NCBI GenBank assembly: GCA_003520455.1
Contig: DOUV01000024.1
Location: 1 to 7,275, forward strand
DNA: 7,275 nucleotides
DNA from: Chloroflexota bacterium
GTDB taxonomy: Bacteria > Chloroflexota > Anaerolineae > Ardenticatenales > Ardenticatenaceae
Reading direction: 5' to 3'
Of the stretch, positions 6,207 through 7,275 are shown piece by piece; the first letter of the stretch is position 1; each line of letters opens with the position of its first letter. Under the pieces are notes generated by a model that saw only the letters and a program-made list of their open reading frames with translations, was not told the DNA's origin and made no database searches. The position numbers and the translations under genes were made by a program.

Positions 6207-6235
6207 CCGATTTGAAATCGAAACGATCCGATTTG
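6207..6235. promoter_or_regulatory. Cluster of CGATTT/AAATCG half-sites, possible operator
   Basis: CGATTT (6208-6213), AAATCG (6215-6220) and CGATTT (6229-6234) lie in 27 bases. The first and third copies extend to the 8-base direct repeat CCGATTTG, offset by 21 bp, about two helical turns. The cluster is 68 bp before the ParB/SerK-like gene and is AT-rich relative to its surroundings, as expected of a regulator binding site. No regulator can be named. Confidence 0.3.
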
Positions 6236-6302
6236 TTTCCCACCGGCAGTCCTCCCCCTGGTTTCAGGTGAGAACCGCAACAGCCTGTCCATCCTTGAAG
6301 AG

Positions 6303-7163
6303 ATGAGGAGGGGGGCGCCCCTATCTCCCGTTATGGCGATCTACCACAAGCTTCCTGATCTGCGAATTGTTCCGGCCGAGAGTGTGGTTCTGCACGAGGA
6401 GACCGATCCGGATCGGACCACGCGCTTGACGGAGATACTGCGGCGCGACCAGGTTCTCAAGAACCCACCGGTCGTCGCTCCGTTGCCAACCAACGGCCGC
6501 TTTGTCGTGTTGGATGGCGCCAACCGCGTGGCCTCACTGCGGGCGCTGGCGGCCGCCTCCCTCCTCGTCCAGGTCGTTGAATACGACGAAGTACAGCTCG
6601 ATACGTGGAATCACCTCGTGACCGGTATGGATGAGGTCCAGCTCTTCGATACGATTCGTACCGTTCCAGGGCTCACGCTGGAGCCCGCCACTCTGCGCCA
6701 GGCCCGGAACCGCCTGGCCACGCGCCGCATCCTGGGCTACCTGATCAACCCTGAGGGGCACGTGTATCTGTTGCGTGGGGGTGAGGGATTGCGGGATGAG
6801 GCCCGATTACTGAACGACGTCGTCCGGGCCTACAAAGGAATGAGCCAGATTTTCCGTCTAAAGGCGGATTCAATTGCAGAATTGAAGCAGTACTATGAGG
6901 GTATCGCTGCACTGGTCGTTTTTCCGTCATTTACCCCGGCTGATATCATCAACCTCACTCTCGTTGATGCGAAATTGCCAACCGGGATCACACGGCATCT
7001 TATCCCCGGTCGGGCCCTCCGGCTCAACTACGAAATCAGCACGCTCATGAGTGACCGTTCGTTGGAGGAGCAGAATAGAAAATTGGGCGAGTTCGTTCAC
7101 CAGAAACTGGCAGCGCGTGAGATTCGTTTCTACGAAGAAAGCACCTTTCTATTCGACGAATAG
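6303..7163 (+). CDS. ParB/Srx-fold protein related to free serine kinase (SerK/SbnI-like)
   Basis: A 286-residue soluble protein with no signal peptide or membrane segment. The N-terminal third (residues 20-100) has the ParB-like order: IVPAESVVLHEETDPDR (22-38, with the Glu pair E32-E33), a helix with LTEILRRD, PPVVAPL (55-61), and VVLDGANR (68-75). The HEE...R plus DGxxR pattern is what I recall of the ParB-fold serine kinases SerK and SbnI; in those the box is usually DGHHR, whereas here it is DGANR. The C-terminal part has PADIINL (213-219), GITRHLIPGRALRLN (228-242) and a YEESTFLFDE end, which look like conserved subfamily blocks. Free-serine kinase or nucleotide-binding activity is an inference; chromosome partitioning is unlikely because the ParB helix-turn-helix domain is not recognisable. 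Start is uncertain: ATG 6303 and in-frame ATG 6333 both lack a well-spaced ribosome binding site. A strong terminator follows. Confidence 0.85.
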   Translation: MRRGAPLSPVMAIYHKLPDLRIVPAESVVLHEETDPDRTTRLTEILRRDQVLKNPPVVAPLPTNGRFVVLDGANRVASLRALAAASLLVQVVEYDEVQLDTWNHLVTGMDEVQLFDTIRTVPGLTLEPATLRQARNRLATRRILGYLINPEGHVYLLRGGEGLRDEARLLNDVVRAYKGMSQIFRLKADSIAELKQYYEGIAALVVFPSFTPADIINLTLVDAKLPTGITRHLIPGRALRLNYEISTLMSDRSLEEQNRKLGEFVHQKLAAREIRFYEESTFLFDE

Positions 7164-7187
7164 ACGGACCGGCAGGCGCGTTTCGGA

Positions 7188-7215
7188 GACCGGAGCGATC
7201 CTCCGGTCTTTTGTT
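7188..7215 (+). terminator. Rho-independent terminator of the ParB/SerK-like gene
   Basis: A perfect stem GACCGGAG (7188-7195) / CTCCGGTC (7201-7208) with loop CGATC is followed at once by TTTTGTT. It lies 24 nt after the stop codon. An A-T pair extends the stem by one. It has all the classic parts and marks the end of the plus-strand unit. Confidence 0.9.
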
Positions 7216-7275
7216 GTCCACATTCTAGCAAGTTTCCAATTGAACCTGACAATCGCTGACGGGAGCCGGGCGGGC
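7216..7275. other. Right-edge intergenic sequence
   Basis: No gene is visible in these last 60 bases. The minus strand carries TTGTCA (7247-7252) and an extended -10-like TGC-TAGAAT (7222-7230), 19 nt apart, pointing back toward the terminator and the 3' end of the ParB/SerK-like gene. It may be chance. Confidence 0.3.

Noticed and set aside
6303..7163. Chromosome-partitioning ParB
   Set aside because: Only the N-terminal fold resembles ParB. There is no neighbouring parA, no recognisable helix-turn-helix and no parS-like site in the window.

Overview
The window is GC-rich bacterial DNA. The long secreted Asp-box (BNR-like) proteins with dockerin-type C-termini, the strong AGGAGG ribosome binding sites and a ParB/serine-kinase-like protein of a type I associate with Chloroflexota suggest a member of that phylum. 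This is an inference from gene content; no marker gene is present.

Layout. Three genes on the minus strand form a probable operon read right to left. First is a 773-residue secreted Asp-box repeat protein (5047 to 2726). Next, after 113 nt, is a 763-residue paralogue (2612 to 321). Last, after 39 nt, is a small membrane-anchored protein that runs off the left edge (from 281). Both large proteins have a signal peptide, a long run of Asp boxes (12-13 counting degenerate ones, about 50 residues apart) predicted to form one or more beta-propellers, and a C-terminal dockerin-like calcium-binding module bracketed by two cysteines. A divergent intergenic region (5048-5411) separates them from two plus-strand genes. 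These are pncA (nicotinamidase, 5412-6020), with a clear sigma70-type promoter, and a ParB/SerK-like protein (6303-7163) that ends in a strong rho-independent terminator. The 282-base gap between the plus-strand genes holds several hairpins and a small cluster of CGATTT/AAATCG half-sites.

How the genes fit together. The minus-strand operon looks like an exported, surface or extracellular protein module, probably for binding or adhesion rather than catalysis; its ligand cannot be read from the sequence. PncA returns nicotinamide to NAD synthesis. The ParB/SerK-like protein may bind a nucleotide or act as a small-molecule kinase. No evidence links it functionally to pncA beyond adjacency. I see no mobile element, CRISPR array, tRNA or rRNA. 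Most of the window looks like ordinary chromosome. The points most worth following are the tandem propeller-dockerin pair with its conserved Cys bracket and the DGANR variant of the ParB/SerK fold.
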